From: CAZILN01 sp964540005
GTDB lineage: Bacteria; Bacteroidota; Bacteroidia; Bacteroidales; SM23-62
NCBI GenBank assembly: GCA_964540005.1
Contig: CAZILN010000192.1
Location: 1 to 23,652 of the forward strand
Reading direction: 5' to 3'
Length of the DNA: 23,652 nucleotides
Part shown: piece by piece, positions 6,871 to 14,418 of the stretch
How positions within the stretch are numbered: the first letter of the stretch is position 1
Layout: each line of letters begins with the position of its first letter
Position numbers and translations under genes: made by a program
The notes under the pieces: generated by a model
Told to the model about the DNA's origin: nothing
Database searches by the model: none
What the model saw: the letters and a program-made list of their open reading frames with translations, nothing else

Positions 6871-7383
6871 CTATTCAATAGTGATCAGCGGCTGGTTTCC
6901 TTCAATAGTATCACCTTCACGGACATAAATTTCTTTTATGGTCCCTGCCTTACCGGTTTTGTATTCACTTTCCATCTTCATAGCCGATACAATAATAACA
7001 GTTTGTCCTTGTTTGACCTTTTCTCCGGCCTTAACAGTGATTTTAACAATTTTCCCTGGCATGGGAGATGAAATGGTATTACCCTGTTCATCGTTAAGGT
7101 TTTTATTCCTGCTGAGCAGATAGCGTGTTTCTGCATCGATGATTTCAAGATCAAAGGACCTGTATAGGGTATTTACATTGTATTTTTTCGATTGCTCACC
7201 TTCTATAAGCTCGACAGTATATGATTTGCCATTGAGAAGAATGGAATAGACTCCATCTTCAACCCTGACCGCATCAAGTTTATACTCTCTTCCGTCTACT
7301 TTGATTTCTATCTGGTTATTCTCCTTACTGACCAGTTCAACATTTGACACACGGTCATTCAGGCGGATCTCAAGTGAAGTCAT
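6871..7383 (-). CDS. Biotin carboxyl carrier subunit of acyl-CoA carboxylase
   Basis: The 170-residue protein ends in a biotinyl domain with the canonical SAMKM motif, in which Lys136 is the expected biotinylation site. The preceding SSPMPGKIVKITVKAGEKV and following GTIKEIYVREGD are typical of biotinyl/lipoyl domains. The first 100 residues form a beta-rich extension, with VDGREYKLDAV and LNGKSYTVELI looking like two related strands-turn units, as in the carrier parts of propionyl-CoA carboxylases. It carries carboxybiotin between the biotin carboxylase encoded 27 bases upstream and the carboxyltransferase 48 bases downstream. In many organisms this domain is fused to the biotin carboxylase; here it is a separate polypeptide. 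Confidence 0.93.
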   Translation of the reverse strand: MTSLEIRLNDRVSNVELVSKENNQIEIKVDGREYKLDAVRVEDGVYSILLNGKSYTVELIEGEQSKKYNVNTLYRSFDLEIIDAETRYLLSRNKNLNDEQGNTISSPMPGKIVKITVKAGEKVKQGQTVIIVSAMKMESEYKTGKAGTIKEIYVREGDTIEGNQPLITIE

Positions 7384-7410
7384 ATACAGTAGGATTTATT
7401 ACTGTTCGGA

Positions 7411-8928
7411 TTACATACGCAGGACACCTTTTTTCCTGCCAAAATGCTTCCAGGGTGAATTGCCGTTTGTTGCCTCCACCAACTTAAGGGATTGTAATTT
7501 GGCAAGTTTGCTGGTATATTCCAGGTATGCTGCAATTATTGCCACATCTTCACATTCCTTGATACAATCACCCTGTCTGGACAACAATGCTTCCAGGTTA
7601 TTTTCAATATAATGTGTATCATATTTCCCTTTCGAAAAACCTTCAGTATCCATGATCCTTTCCAGAAAGGCAATATTCGTTTTAACCCCGGTAATTTTAT
7701 ATTCAAAGAGAGCCCTTTTCATCCTGTCAATGGCATCGGAACGCCTGAGGGACCAGACAATCAGTTTGGATATCATGGGGTCGTAGAACAGAGGGATCCT
7801 GTATCCTTCGTAAACATACCCGTCTGTCCGTACGCCCAGTCCGTTGGGTTCGGTAATATGTTTGATTATTCCCGGACTGGGCATAAATTTGTTCTCAGGA
7901 TCCTCGGCATAGATCCTGCATTCGATTGCATGACCGTATTGCCGGATATCTTTTTGTTTGTATAAAAGTTTTTGTCCGCTGGCAATCCTTATCTGCTCTT
8001 TTACAAGATCGACTCCAATAACCCGTTCGGTTATGGGATGTTCTACCTGTAGCCGGGTGTTCATCTCAAGAAAATAATAATTTCTGTCATCGTCAACCAG
8101 GAATTCGATGGTTCCAGCTCCCTGGTAATTTACTGCCCTGGCAGCAGCCACTGCTGCTTTACCCATCTCTTCACGAAGTTTAGCCGTCATGTGGGGTGAG
8201 GGAGTCTCTTCTACCACTTTCTGATGTCTCCGTTGAATAGAGCATTCCCGTTCGCACAGGTGGATGGTATGCCCGAATTTATCGGCCAGGATCTGGAATT
8301 CAATATGATGCGGGGACTGAATGTACTTTTCAATATAGACAGAATCATCGCCGAATGCTGACAGGGCTTCGGATTTGGCAGCTCTGACGGAAGATATGAT
8401 CTTGGATTCATCATCTACCAGGCGCATACCTTTTCCTCCACCACCGGCAGAAGCTTTTACCATAACCGGGACTCCGATTTCTTTAATCGACTTTATGGCA
8501 GATTTCTCATCAGTTATTTTTTCTTTAGTGCCCGGGACTACGGGAACTCCGGCCTTGATCATGGTCTCCCTGGCAGTGATTTTATCACCCATGGTAGAGA
8601 TGGCGTGGGGAGTGGGGCCAATAAAAATTATACCTTCTTTTTCGCATCGCCCTGAAAATTCAGCATTTTCTGAGAGAAATCCGTAGCCCGGATGGATGGC
8701 GTCTGCCCTGGCCTGTTTTGCTACTTCAATGATTTTATCAATCACCAGGTAGCTTTCATTTGAAGGTGATGGACCTATATAATACGCTTCATCGGCATAT
8801 CTCACATGAAGTGAGGTCCTGTCAGCCTCAGAAAAAACTGCTACCGTCTTGATACCCATCTCCCTGCATGATCTAATCACCCTGACGGCAATCTCACCAC
8901 GGTTGGCGATAAGCACTTTTTTAATCAT
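7411..8928 (-). CDS. accC: Biotin carboxylase subunit of acyl-CoA carboxylase
   Basis: This 505-residue cytosolic ATP-grasp enzyme carboxylates biotin on the carrier protein using ATP and bicarbonate. The N-terminal domain opens with KKVLIANRGEIAVRVIRSC, and HPGYGFLSEN is at 79-88. The ATP lid carries the glycine-rich AGGGGKGMR (161-169). The active-site strand is EMNTRLQVEHPITE (288-301), with Arg292 as the expected catalytic arginine. The core matches AccC (about 450 residues). A further tail of some 50 residues has low similarity to anything I recognise and ends GRKKGVLRM; in fused alpha subunits this region leads into the carrier-linking domain. It is first in the minus-strand operon. The start is supported by the conserved KKVLIANRGEIA placement. 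Confidence 0.95.
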   Translation of the reverse strand: MIKKVLIANRGEIAVRVIRSCREMGIKTVAVFSEADRTSLHVRYADEAYYIGPSPSNESYLVIDKIIEVAKQARADAIHPGYGFLSENAEFSGRCEKEGIIFIGPTPHAISTMGDKITARETMIKAGVPVVPGTKEKITDEKSAIKSIKEIGVPVMVKASAGGGGKGMRLVDDESKIISSVRAAKSEALSAFGDDSVYIEKYIQSPHHIEFQILADKFGHTIHLCERECSIQRRHQKVVEETPSPHMTAKLREEMGKAAVAAARAVNYQGAGTIEFLVDDDRNYYFLEMNTRLQVEHPITERVIGVDLVKEQIRIASGQKLLYKQKDIRQYGHAIECRIYAEDPENKFMPSPGIIKHITEPNGLGVRTDGYVYEGYRIPLFYDPMISKLIVWSLRRSDAIDRMKRALFEYKITGVKTNIAFLERIMDTEGFSKGKYDTHYIENNLEALLSRQGDCIKECEDVAIIAAYLEYTSKLAKLQSLKLVEATNGNSPWKHFGRKKGVLRM

Positions 8929-9125
8929 AAGAGGTATATTTCAAACCGCAAAACAAAGATTAAAAAAAAAAATAACATGAACAGGAATATGGAAGTATTT
9001 GATATAGCAACTTAATATTTGTTCATTTTAATCAGTTTATTATGTGGAATTTAATCTCAAAATAATTAAAGGAACACCACATATGTTATGTAAATATTAA
9101 TACTAATACACTTGCTAATAATTAT

Positions 9126-9133
9126 TATTTTTG
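9126..9133 (+). promoter_or_regulatory. -7 box upstream of the CotH-like gene
   Basis: TATTTTTG matches TAnnTTTG exactly and lies 18 bases before the ATG at 9152. No clear -33 element is visible. Confidence 0.45.
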
Positions 9134-9151
9134 CCAGATTCAGGAAGGAAT

Positions 9152-10240
9152 ATGTTTGAAGGTAAAAGTACATTACGAAGGATTATTAATCTGTTGCTGA
9201 TAAGCCAGTTGATTTGGCTGAACCTTACTGCTCAAACGGAACCGGCTGGTTATGATTCTGAATCGCAGATGACCGACACGCTTGGATTTTTTGAAAAGGA
9301 AGAACCGCTTCAATTGAGTATTAAATTTGATTTCGATTCGATTTTCAGTGACAAGAGTGAATCTTCGGAATATCAGTCTGCTGAAGTAGCATATACTGAT
9401 GATCAGGGTAAGACAGTTACATTGTCTGCTGATATCCGGACTAGGGGGAGCTTTCGTCTGGATCCGGCCAACTGTAATTTTCCGCCTTTGAAAATGCGTA
9501 TCAGGGGTAAGCAGAGGCAGGGAACGGTGTTTCAGGGAATTAGTGAATTGAAGATGGTTACACACTGTCAGGATGATCAGGAGGTATATGAACAATATCT
9601 CTTACAGGAATATCTCATATACAGGGTGTTTAATATACTTACAGATTATAGTTTCCGGGTGCGTCTGGTAAAGGTTAATTATATTGATACCGGAGAACCA
9701 GGCAGGCAACTGGATAAATATGCCTTCTTTCTGGAGGATAAGGATGATCTGGCAGAAAGACTGGAAGGCAATATTCTGGATATTTCAATTGCCTATCCTC
9801 TGGGTGTTGACCAGGATCAATACAGCCTTGTTTCATTCTTTGAGTTCATGATCATGAATTCTGACTGGTCTCTTCCGATAGTGCATAATGTAGAAGTATT
9901 ATCAACTGATTATTTCAAACCTCCTTATGCCATTCCATATGATTTTGATTGGGCAAAGATCATCGATATACCCTATGTGGTGCCTGGCATAGGTATCAGG
10001 ACTGAAGAGGGGAGGGTCAGGGTTTTTAAAGGGTCATGCCGCAGCAGGAAAGACTTCCGAAAGATAATAGAAATCTATAACCAGCACAGGCTGGACATAT
10101 ATCGCTTGTATCTTGGATTCGAACCACTTGATAACCTGTATAAACAGCAGACCTATTCGGATTATAATAACTTTTATAACCTGATCAATGACAGGGAATT
10201 ATTCCGCCTTAACATCAGGGAAGAATGCGATAAACATTAG
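9152..10240 (+). CDS. Exported protein of unknown function with CotH-kinase-like features
   Basis: The 362-residue protein has a signal peptide (hydrophobic 11-24, likely cut after LTAQ). ATG 9152 is preceded by AGGAAGG (9142-9148), so I prefer it over an in-frame TTG at 9131 that would add seven residues. The mature part contains RTRGSFR (96-102), CNFPPLKMRI, ELKMVTHCQ, YLIYRVFNILTDYSFRVRLVKV, NSDW (236-239) with HNVEV, and PYDFDWAK (262-269). The order of RxRG, a Leu/Lys strand, an acidic NSDW and a late DFDW recalls CotH-type secreted protein kinases, where acidic residues bind metal. This is a distant resemblance judged by eye. The same architecture occurs in uncharacterised bacterial proteins. 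No operon partner; function unknown. Confidence 0.8.
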   Translation: MFEGKSTLRRIINLLLISQLIWLNLTAQTEPAGYDSESQMTDTLGFFEKEEPLQLSIKFDFDSIFSDKSESSEYQSAEVAYTDDQGKTVTLSADIRTRGSFRLDPANCNFPPLKMRIRGKQRQGTVFQGISELKMVTHCQDDQEVYEQYLLQEYLIYRVFNILTDYSFRVRLVKVNYIDTGEPGRQLDKYAFFLEDKDDLAERLEGNILDISIAYPLGVDQDQYSLVSFFEFMIMNSDWSLPIVHNVEVLSTDYFKPPYAIPYDFDWAKIIDIPYVVPGIGIRTEEGRVRVFKGSCRSRKDFRKIIEIYNQHRLDIYRLYLGFEPLDNLYKQQTYSDYNNFYNLINDRELFRLNIREECDKH

Positions 10241-10496
10241 GCCGGATTTTCAGACTTTCTTATCAACATATTATTTTTTTTTGACTAATTGATTTATTCG
10301 GCTTTCAAGCATTCGGTTTTCGTTGGCTAAAGCAAATAATTGCTATGCGAATAGATTTTAAATTGATATAATGCATATATATTCGTAGAACTGAATAATC
10401 AGCTTAAATTAAAGATAATCAATAATATACACAGCATCCCTTCTCTTACCCTAACTAGCTGTTAATAAGTCCTTTTTCATTTGTCATAAAAGGGTC
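10241..10496. other. AT-rich intergenic stretch, nothing recognised
   Basis: Between the CotH-like gene and the serine hydrolase promoter lie about 250 AT-rich bases without a convincing ORF, strong hairpin or repeat. A run of T at about 10272-10280 lacks a stem. The only clear signal is the promoter box at the end of the gap. Confidence 0.5.
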
Positions 10497-10504
10497 TACC
10501 TTTG
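10497..10504 (+). promoter_or_regulatory. -7 box upstream of the serine hydrolase gene
   Basis: TACCTTTG matches TAnnTTTG exactly. A TTTG lies at 10480-10483, 13 bases upstream, shorter than the usual spacing; the T run at 10473-10477 would give about 19. The ATG follows at 10539. Confidence 0.55.
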
Positions 10505-10538
10505 CGGCGTTGTTTAAAAATGTTCTAAATAAAGTAAA

Positions 10539-11873
10539 ATGAGATTTGTAGTAGTACAGATCATTATAATACTATTGCTTTTCTTTTTTGAGATTGGATC
10601 CATTTTCTCAGATAAAGGAAGTACACGGGAATTATATATTAATAAACCGGCTTACCAATCATTGAACCTGGTCCTGAATAATGATCTCTCAGATTTTGAT
10701 GCCACCGGGAGCCTGGATCAGTCGGTCGATGGCTTTCTGAAGAAATGGGACATTAAAGGTGCCTCGGTGGCAGTGACGCAGAATGGTCGTCTGGTTTACG
10801 CCAAAGGATTCGGTTATGCAGATGTCGAATCAGCAAGAAAGATGGAACCGGGTAACATTTTCAGGATTGCCAGTGTATCCAAGCTGATTACTGCTGTTGC
10901 GATCATGCAGCTTGCCGAACAGGATAAATTGAAACTTGATGATAAGGTTTTCGGTCCCTATGGAATCCTGAATGATTCGGTTTACCTTGATTTTAGAGAC
11001 CCCCGGGTTGAAAAGATCACTGTTCAGGACCTGCTGGTACATAAATCAGGCTGGTCAGGAAGGAAAGGTGATGTAATGTTTATACCGCATGTAATTGCCT
11101 ATAAAATGAAATCTCCCCTTCCTGTAGATCAGGAGACGACCATCAGGTATGCACTGACAAAAAAGCTGAATTATTCCCCCGGATCTAAATACAGCTATTC
11201 CAACCTGGGTTACGCTATTCTGGGTGAGGTGATCGAAAAAGTATCCGGCATTGAGTATGAGGATTATGTAAAACTTGCAATTCTTAATCCCCTGGGTATC
11301 TCGGACATGCATATAGGGAATAGTTTTTATGAAGACAAATTGTTCAACGAAGTAAGGTATTATATCCCTGATGGCAGCTCACCGGTTCTTGCATACAACA
11401 GTAACAAGGAGTATGCTACCCGGGCCTACGGTGGAAGTAATATTGAGGTCCTGGGTGCTGCAGGAGGCTGGGTGGCCTCACCTGCAGAACTGCTGAAGCT
11501 GGTTGCGGCGATAGACGGATTCAATACCAAACCGGATATCCTTTCCCAGGAGTCAATCAACCTGATGACAAATAATGGGAAGAAGGGCCGTGAAATGTTT
11601 GGCTGGAAAGGATCTGATGGATACGGAACCTGGTGGAGAACAGGGACATTGTCTGGATCATCAGCCCAACTGATACGGCAGAAAAACGGTATCAGCTGGA
11701 TTATTATATTAAATACCACCACTTCCAAAAATTCCAGGATTCACAGGGAGGTTTCACGGATGATGTTTCAGGCCATCAATTCCGTTAAAGACTGGCCGGA
11801 ACATGACCTGTTTTATTATGATCAGCCTGCTCCGGTTCCTTCAAGGTACCTTACAAGGATAGAATCCAGGTAA
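10539..11873 (+). CDS. Beta-lactamase-family (class C / esterase) serine hydrolase, exported
   Basis: The 444-residue protein has a strongly hydrophobic N-terminus (about residues 5-19) acting as signal peptide or membrane anchor, then a penicillin-binding-protein-like hydrolase domain. The nucleophile motif SxxK is Ser112-Val-Ser-Lys115 in FRIASVSKLITA, and the second motif YxN is Tyr220-Ser-Asn222 in YSYSNLGYAILGE. Near the C-terminus RTGTLSG probably replaces the HTG/KTG triad. HKSGWSG after the VQDLLV helix is also typical. Family members include AmpC beta-lactamases, D,D-peptidases and esterases, and sequence alone does not separate them. Being single-copy with its own promoter and no ampR-like neighbour, it is more likely a peptidase or esterase than a resistance enzyme. 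That last point is inference. Confidence 0.9.
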   Translation: MRFVVVQIIIILLLFFFEIGSIFSDKGSTRELYINKPAYQSLNLVLNNDLSDFDATGSLDQSVDGFLKKWDIKGASVAVTQNGRLVYAKGFGYADVESARKMEPGNIFRIASVSKLITAVAIMQLAEQDKLKLDDKVFGPYGILNDSVYLDFRDPRVEKITVQDLLVHKSGWSGRKGDVMFIPHVIAYKMKSPLPVDQETTIRYALTKKLNYSPGSKYSYSNLGYAILGEVIEKVSGIEYEDYVKLAILNPLGISDMHIGNSFYEDKLFNEVRYYIPDGSSPVLAYNSNKEYATRAYGGSNIEVLGAAGGWVASPAELLKLVAAIDGFNTKPDILSQESINLMTNNGKKGREMFGWKGSDGYGTWWRTGTLSGSSAQLIRQKNGISWIIILNTTTSKNSRIHREVSRMMFQAINSVKDWPEHDLFYYDQPAPVPSRYLTRIESR

Positions 11874-11879
11874 ACCTGT

Positions 11880-11893
11880 CCTGGCCTGCCAGG
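11880..11893 (+). terminator. Short GC-rich hairpin after the serine hydrolase gene
   Basis: CCTGG at 11880-11884 pairs with CCAGG at 11889-11893 seven bases after the stop. No T run follows, so it is a weak terminator candidate. Confidence 0.25.
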
Positions 11894-11968
11894 CTGTTAA
11901 TAAATTATCCTGGTATTCATATTTAATTGGATTATCCTTACCTGTTTTATCAGTGCTTTCATTAATTT

Positions 11969-11976
11969 TAGTTTTG
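11969..11976 (+). promoter_or_regulatory. -7 box upstream of the duplicated Rossmann-like gene
   Basis: TAGTTTTG matches TAnnTTTG exactly, with a T-rich TGTTTTAT about 20 bases upstream. The ATG follows at 11991, implying a very short leader. Confidence 0.5.
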
Positions 11977-11990
11977 CTAATCTTCTTAGA

Positions 11991-12938
11991 ATGGAGTTCA
12001 TTCAGGCCGAACAGGTATCATTCGATGAATTGTATGTAGTTGATTTTGATTTGATAATTGCTGTATCAGGCTATGAGGAACGTTCTACCTACCTGGTCAA
12101 CAAGATTAAAACAGGGGATGCTTTATGCAGGGTGCTGGCATTCAGTGAAAAAAATAAGGAACTCTCCAGGCCTAGTAACGATGCACGTTTCAGGGAGTTG
12201 GATTTTGAATTTATGGAGCAGTCTGGAAATGAATGTCCCCGGGCAGAGGAGTTGATGAATGAACTGATTAATTCAGGGAAAAATCGTCTGAATATTCTGG
12301 TGGATTATTCCTGCATGACCAAGCTATGGTATGCATCCATGCTTAATTATTTTACGAATACCGAACTTGAATTTGAAGAGATCGCTCTTTATTTCTCTTA
12401 TTCAAGGGCGGTTTATACGGAACCTAAAAAACCCAAACCTCTAAAAATTGCTGAACCTATCGGGTGTCAGAAACCGTTTTTAAGCAGCTCAAAACCTGTT
12501 GCCCTGGTCATGGGACTGGGTTATGAAAAAGACAGGGCAGAAATGCTGTCAAAAGCACTGAATCCGGATAATATCTATGTTTTTTATGCTGATCCTACCG
12601 ATGATCAACGTTTTGTCGAAAAAGTCTATATAAACAACTTCAGGCTTATTGACAGCTTGCACAAGGACCAGGTGATCAATTATCCGATAAAGGATCTCAG
12701 GCGAATTGACGACTTGCTGACTGATCTCTGCCTTGATCTCCGTCTTGAGTACCGGGTAATTCTGGCTCCCCTCGGACCAAAACCATTTTCACTTTGCTGT
12801 CTTTTACTGGCTGCCCGATACCCTGATATCGAAGTATGGAGGGTCAGTGCAGGGCAGGCCGAAAGCCTGTATGACAGAAAGGCACAGGGTGAGCCATTGA
12901 TATATAAGATCAGTTACGGCCAGGAAGAAGACTATTGA
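11991..12938 (+). CDS. Unrecognised cytosolic protein with two similar Rossmann/CARF-like halves
   Basis: The 315-residue protein has no signal peptide or membrane segment. Two halves line up by eye. Residues 19-45 (DFDLIIAVSGYEERSTYLV) resemble 168-190 (KPVALVMGLGYEKDRAEML), sharing a hydrophobic strand, GYE and a following helix with Arg. Later, VDYSCMTKLWYASML (104-118) resembles APLGPKPFSLCCLLL (259-273): each is a strand ending in a small turn with Lys, followed by a helix and then another strand (EIALYFSYS, IEVWRVSAG). The strand-turn-Lys-helix pattern recalls the ligand loop of CARF-type Rossmann domains, but no CRISPR or effector gene is nearby and the link is speculative. It has its own promoter and no operon partner. 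I assign no function. Confidence 0.75.
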   Translation: MEFIQAEQVSFDELYVVDFDLIIAVSGYEERSTYLVNKIKTGDALCRVLAFSEKNKELSRPSNDARFRELDFEFMEQSGNECPRAEELMNELINSGKNRLNILVDYSCMTKLWYASMLNYFTNTELEFEEIALYFSYSRAVYTEPKKPKPLKIAEPIGCQKPFLSSSKPVALVMGLGYEKDRAEMLSKALNPDNIYVFYADPTDDQRFVEKVYINNFRLIDSLHKDQVINYPIKDLRRIDDLLTDLCLDLRLEYRVILAPLGPKPFSLCCLLLAARYPDIEVWRVSAGQAESLYDRKAQGEPLIYKISYGQEEDY

Positions 12939-12949
12939 ATACAGTTTCT

Positions 12950-12957
12950 TATCTTTG
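12950..12957 (+). promoter_or_regulatory. -7 box upstream of the 2-oxo acid dehydrogenase operon
   Basis: TATCTTTG matches TAnnTTTG exactly, 12 bases after the previous stop and 33 bases before the E2 ATG at 12990. Confidence 0.55.
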
Positions 12958-12989
12958 CAGCTTTACCTGTAAACCTAAAAATACTCAAC

Positions 12990-14381
12990 ATGGCACTGTT
13001 TGAACTGGTAATGCCGAAACTGGGTGAGAGTATCGAAGAAGCCACCATAACAAAGTGGTTCATCAAGGAAGGCGATATGATTGATGATGACGATGTTCTG
13101 CTGGAAATCGCCACGGATAAAGTTGACTCTGAGATTCCCAGTCCGGTTGCCGGGAAGGTAAAACAGATACTGTTTAAGCAGGATGATACAGTCGCGGTAG
13201 AGACCATTATCGCCATTATAGATACGGACCCTGAAGGTGATGGATCAGATGAAACCAGGGATGAAACCAAACCGCTTCCCCCTGTTGAGGCTGAAGCTGT
13301 CCAAGGCGGAACTGTCATTACTGAACCTGCCGGTAAGGCAGACCCTGTAGCTTCCTCTGAAGCTTCTCCTGAAGCTGCGACAGCAGCAGATGCAGATATT
13401 CAGCTGATTGCAAGTACATCGGGCAGGTTTTATTCACCACTGGTAAAAAAGATCGCCGTGGAAGAAAACATTTCACCCGCAGAACTGGAAAGCATCGAAG
13501 GTACCGGTATAAACGGAAGGCTAAGAAAACAGGATCTGCTTAATTACGTAGAGAACAGAAAATCCGGAGTGGCAGAAACCAGGGATCCCGGACAGGCAGC
13601 AACTGCGGCTAAAGAGGCTCCTGCTGTGGCTCCGGCAACGAATAAACCCAGGGTAGCTGTCTCGGTTTCTGCCGAAGATGAGATTATTGAAATGGATCGC
13701 ATGCGAAGGCTCATTGCGGATCATATGGTAATGTCAAAACAGGTATCACCCCATGTAACAAATATGCTGGAAGCTGATGTTACTGAGATTGTACTCTGGA
13801 GAAACAGGATCAAGGATGAATTCCTGGCCAGGGAAAAGGAGAAGATCACTTATCTTCCTGTTTTTCTTGAAGCCGTAATTAAGGCCCTGAAAGATTTTCG
13901 TATGATAAACGGCTCGGTTGATGGTTACAAGATCATCATCAGGAAGCATGTAAACCTGGGTATTGCAGTTGCCCTCCCGACAGGAAATTTGATTGTTCCG
14001 GTAATCAGGGATGCTGATCAGTACAATTTACTCGGACTTACCAAAGCCCTTAACCAGATAGCTGAAAAGGCAAGGAACAATAAGCTGAGTCCAGATGACA
14101 TTCAGGGCGGCACATTCACCATTTCCAATTTCGGTACTTTCAGGAATGTTATGGGTACGCCAATCATCAACCAGCCCCAGGTGGCCATACTGGCCATCGG
14201 CACAGTAGAGAAGAAACCGGCAGTGATAGAAACCTCTACAGGTGATGTCATAGGCATCAGGCATAAAATGTTTATTTCATTAACGTATGACCATCGAGTT
14301 ATTGACGGGGCATACGGAGGAGCGTTCTTACGGAAGCTGGCTGATTATATGGAAAGTTTTGACGGCAACCGCAGTATCTAA
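12990..14381 (+). CDS. 2-oxo acid dehydrogenase E2 (dihydrolipoamide acyltransferase)
   Basis: The 463-residue protein is the core acyltransferase that receives the acyl group from E1 on lipoate and passes it to CoA. Domains in order: a lipoyl domain (1-78) with the modified Lys44 in EIATDKVDSEIPS; an Ala/Glu/Pro-rich flexible linker; an E3/E1-binding domain (147-186) with FYSPLVKKIAVEENI and GTGINGRLRKQDLLNYV; a second Ala/Pro-rich linker; and the catalytic domain (about 230-463), with FTISNFGTFRNVMGTPIINQPQVAIL and the active-site YDHRVIDG (His435, Asp439). Fused E1 follows within 40 bases; no E3 gene is in the window. The pairing with this E1 type suggests a branched-chain 2-oxo acid complex, though pyruvate or a broad substrate range cannot be excluded. 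Confidence 0.93.
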   Translation: MALFELVMPKLGESIEEATITKWFIKEGDMIDDDDVLLEIATDKVDSEIPSPVAGKVKQILFKQDDTVAVETIIAIIDTDPEGDGSDETRDETKPLPPVEAEAVQGGTVITEPAGKADPVASSEASPEAATAADADIQLIASTSGRFYSPLVKKIAVEENISPAELESIEGTGINGRLRKQDLLNYVENRKSGVAETRDPGQAATAAKEAPAVAPATNKPRVAVSVSAEDEIIEMDRMRRLIADHMVMSKQVSPHVTNMLEADVTEIVLWRNRIKDEFLAREKEKITYLPVFLEAVIKALKDFRMINGSVDGYKIIIRKHVNLGIAVALPTGNLIVPVIRDADQYNLLGLTKALNQIAEKARNNKLSPDDIQGGTFTISNFGTFRNVMGTPIINQPQVAILAIGTVEKKPAVIETSTGDVIGIRHKMFISLTYDHRVIDGAYGGAFLRKLADYMESFDGNRSI

Positions 14382-14418
14382 AGCTGAGAATAAGAGATAA
14401 TTATAAAAATTTTAGCGT

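Noticed and set aside
8929..9000. Promoter for the carboxylase operon (TAATCTTTG on the minus strand)
   Set aside because: The box has one base too many between TA and TTTG and no clear -33 element, so it was not listed as a feature.
11991..12938. CRISPR-associated or defence gene
   Set aside because: The CARF-like look is only a pattern. There is no CRISPR array, cas gene, nuclease or toxin anywhere in the window.
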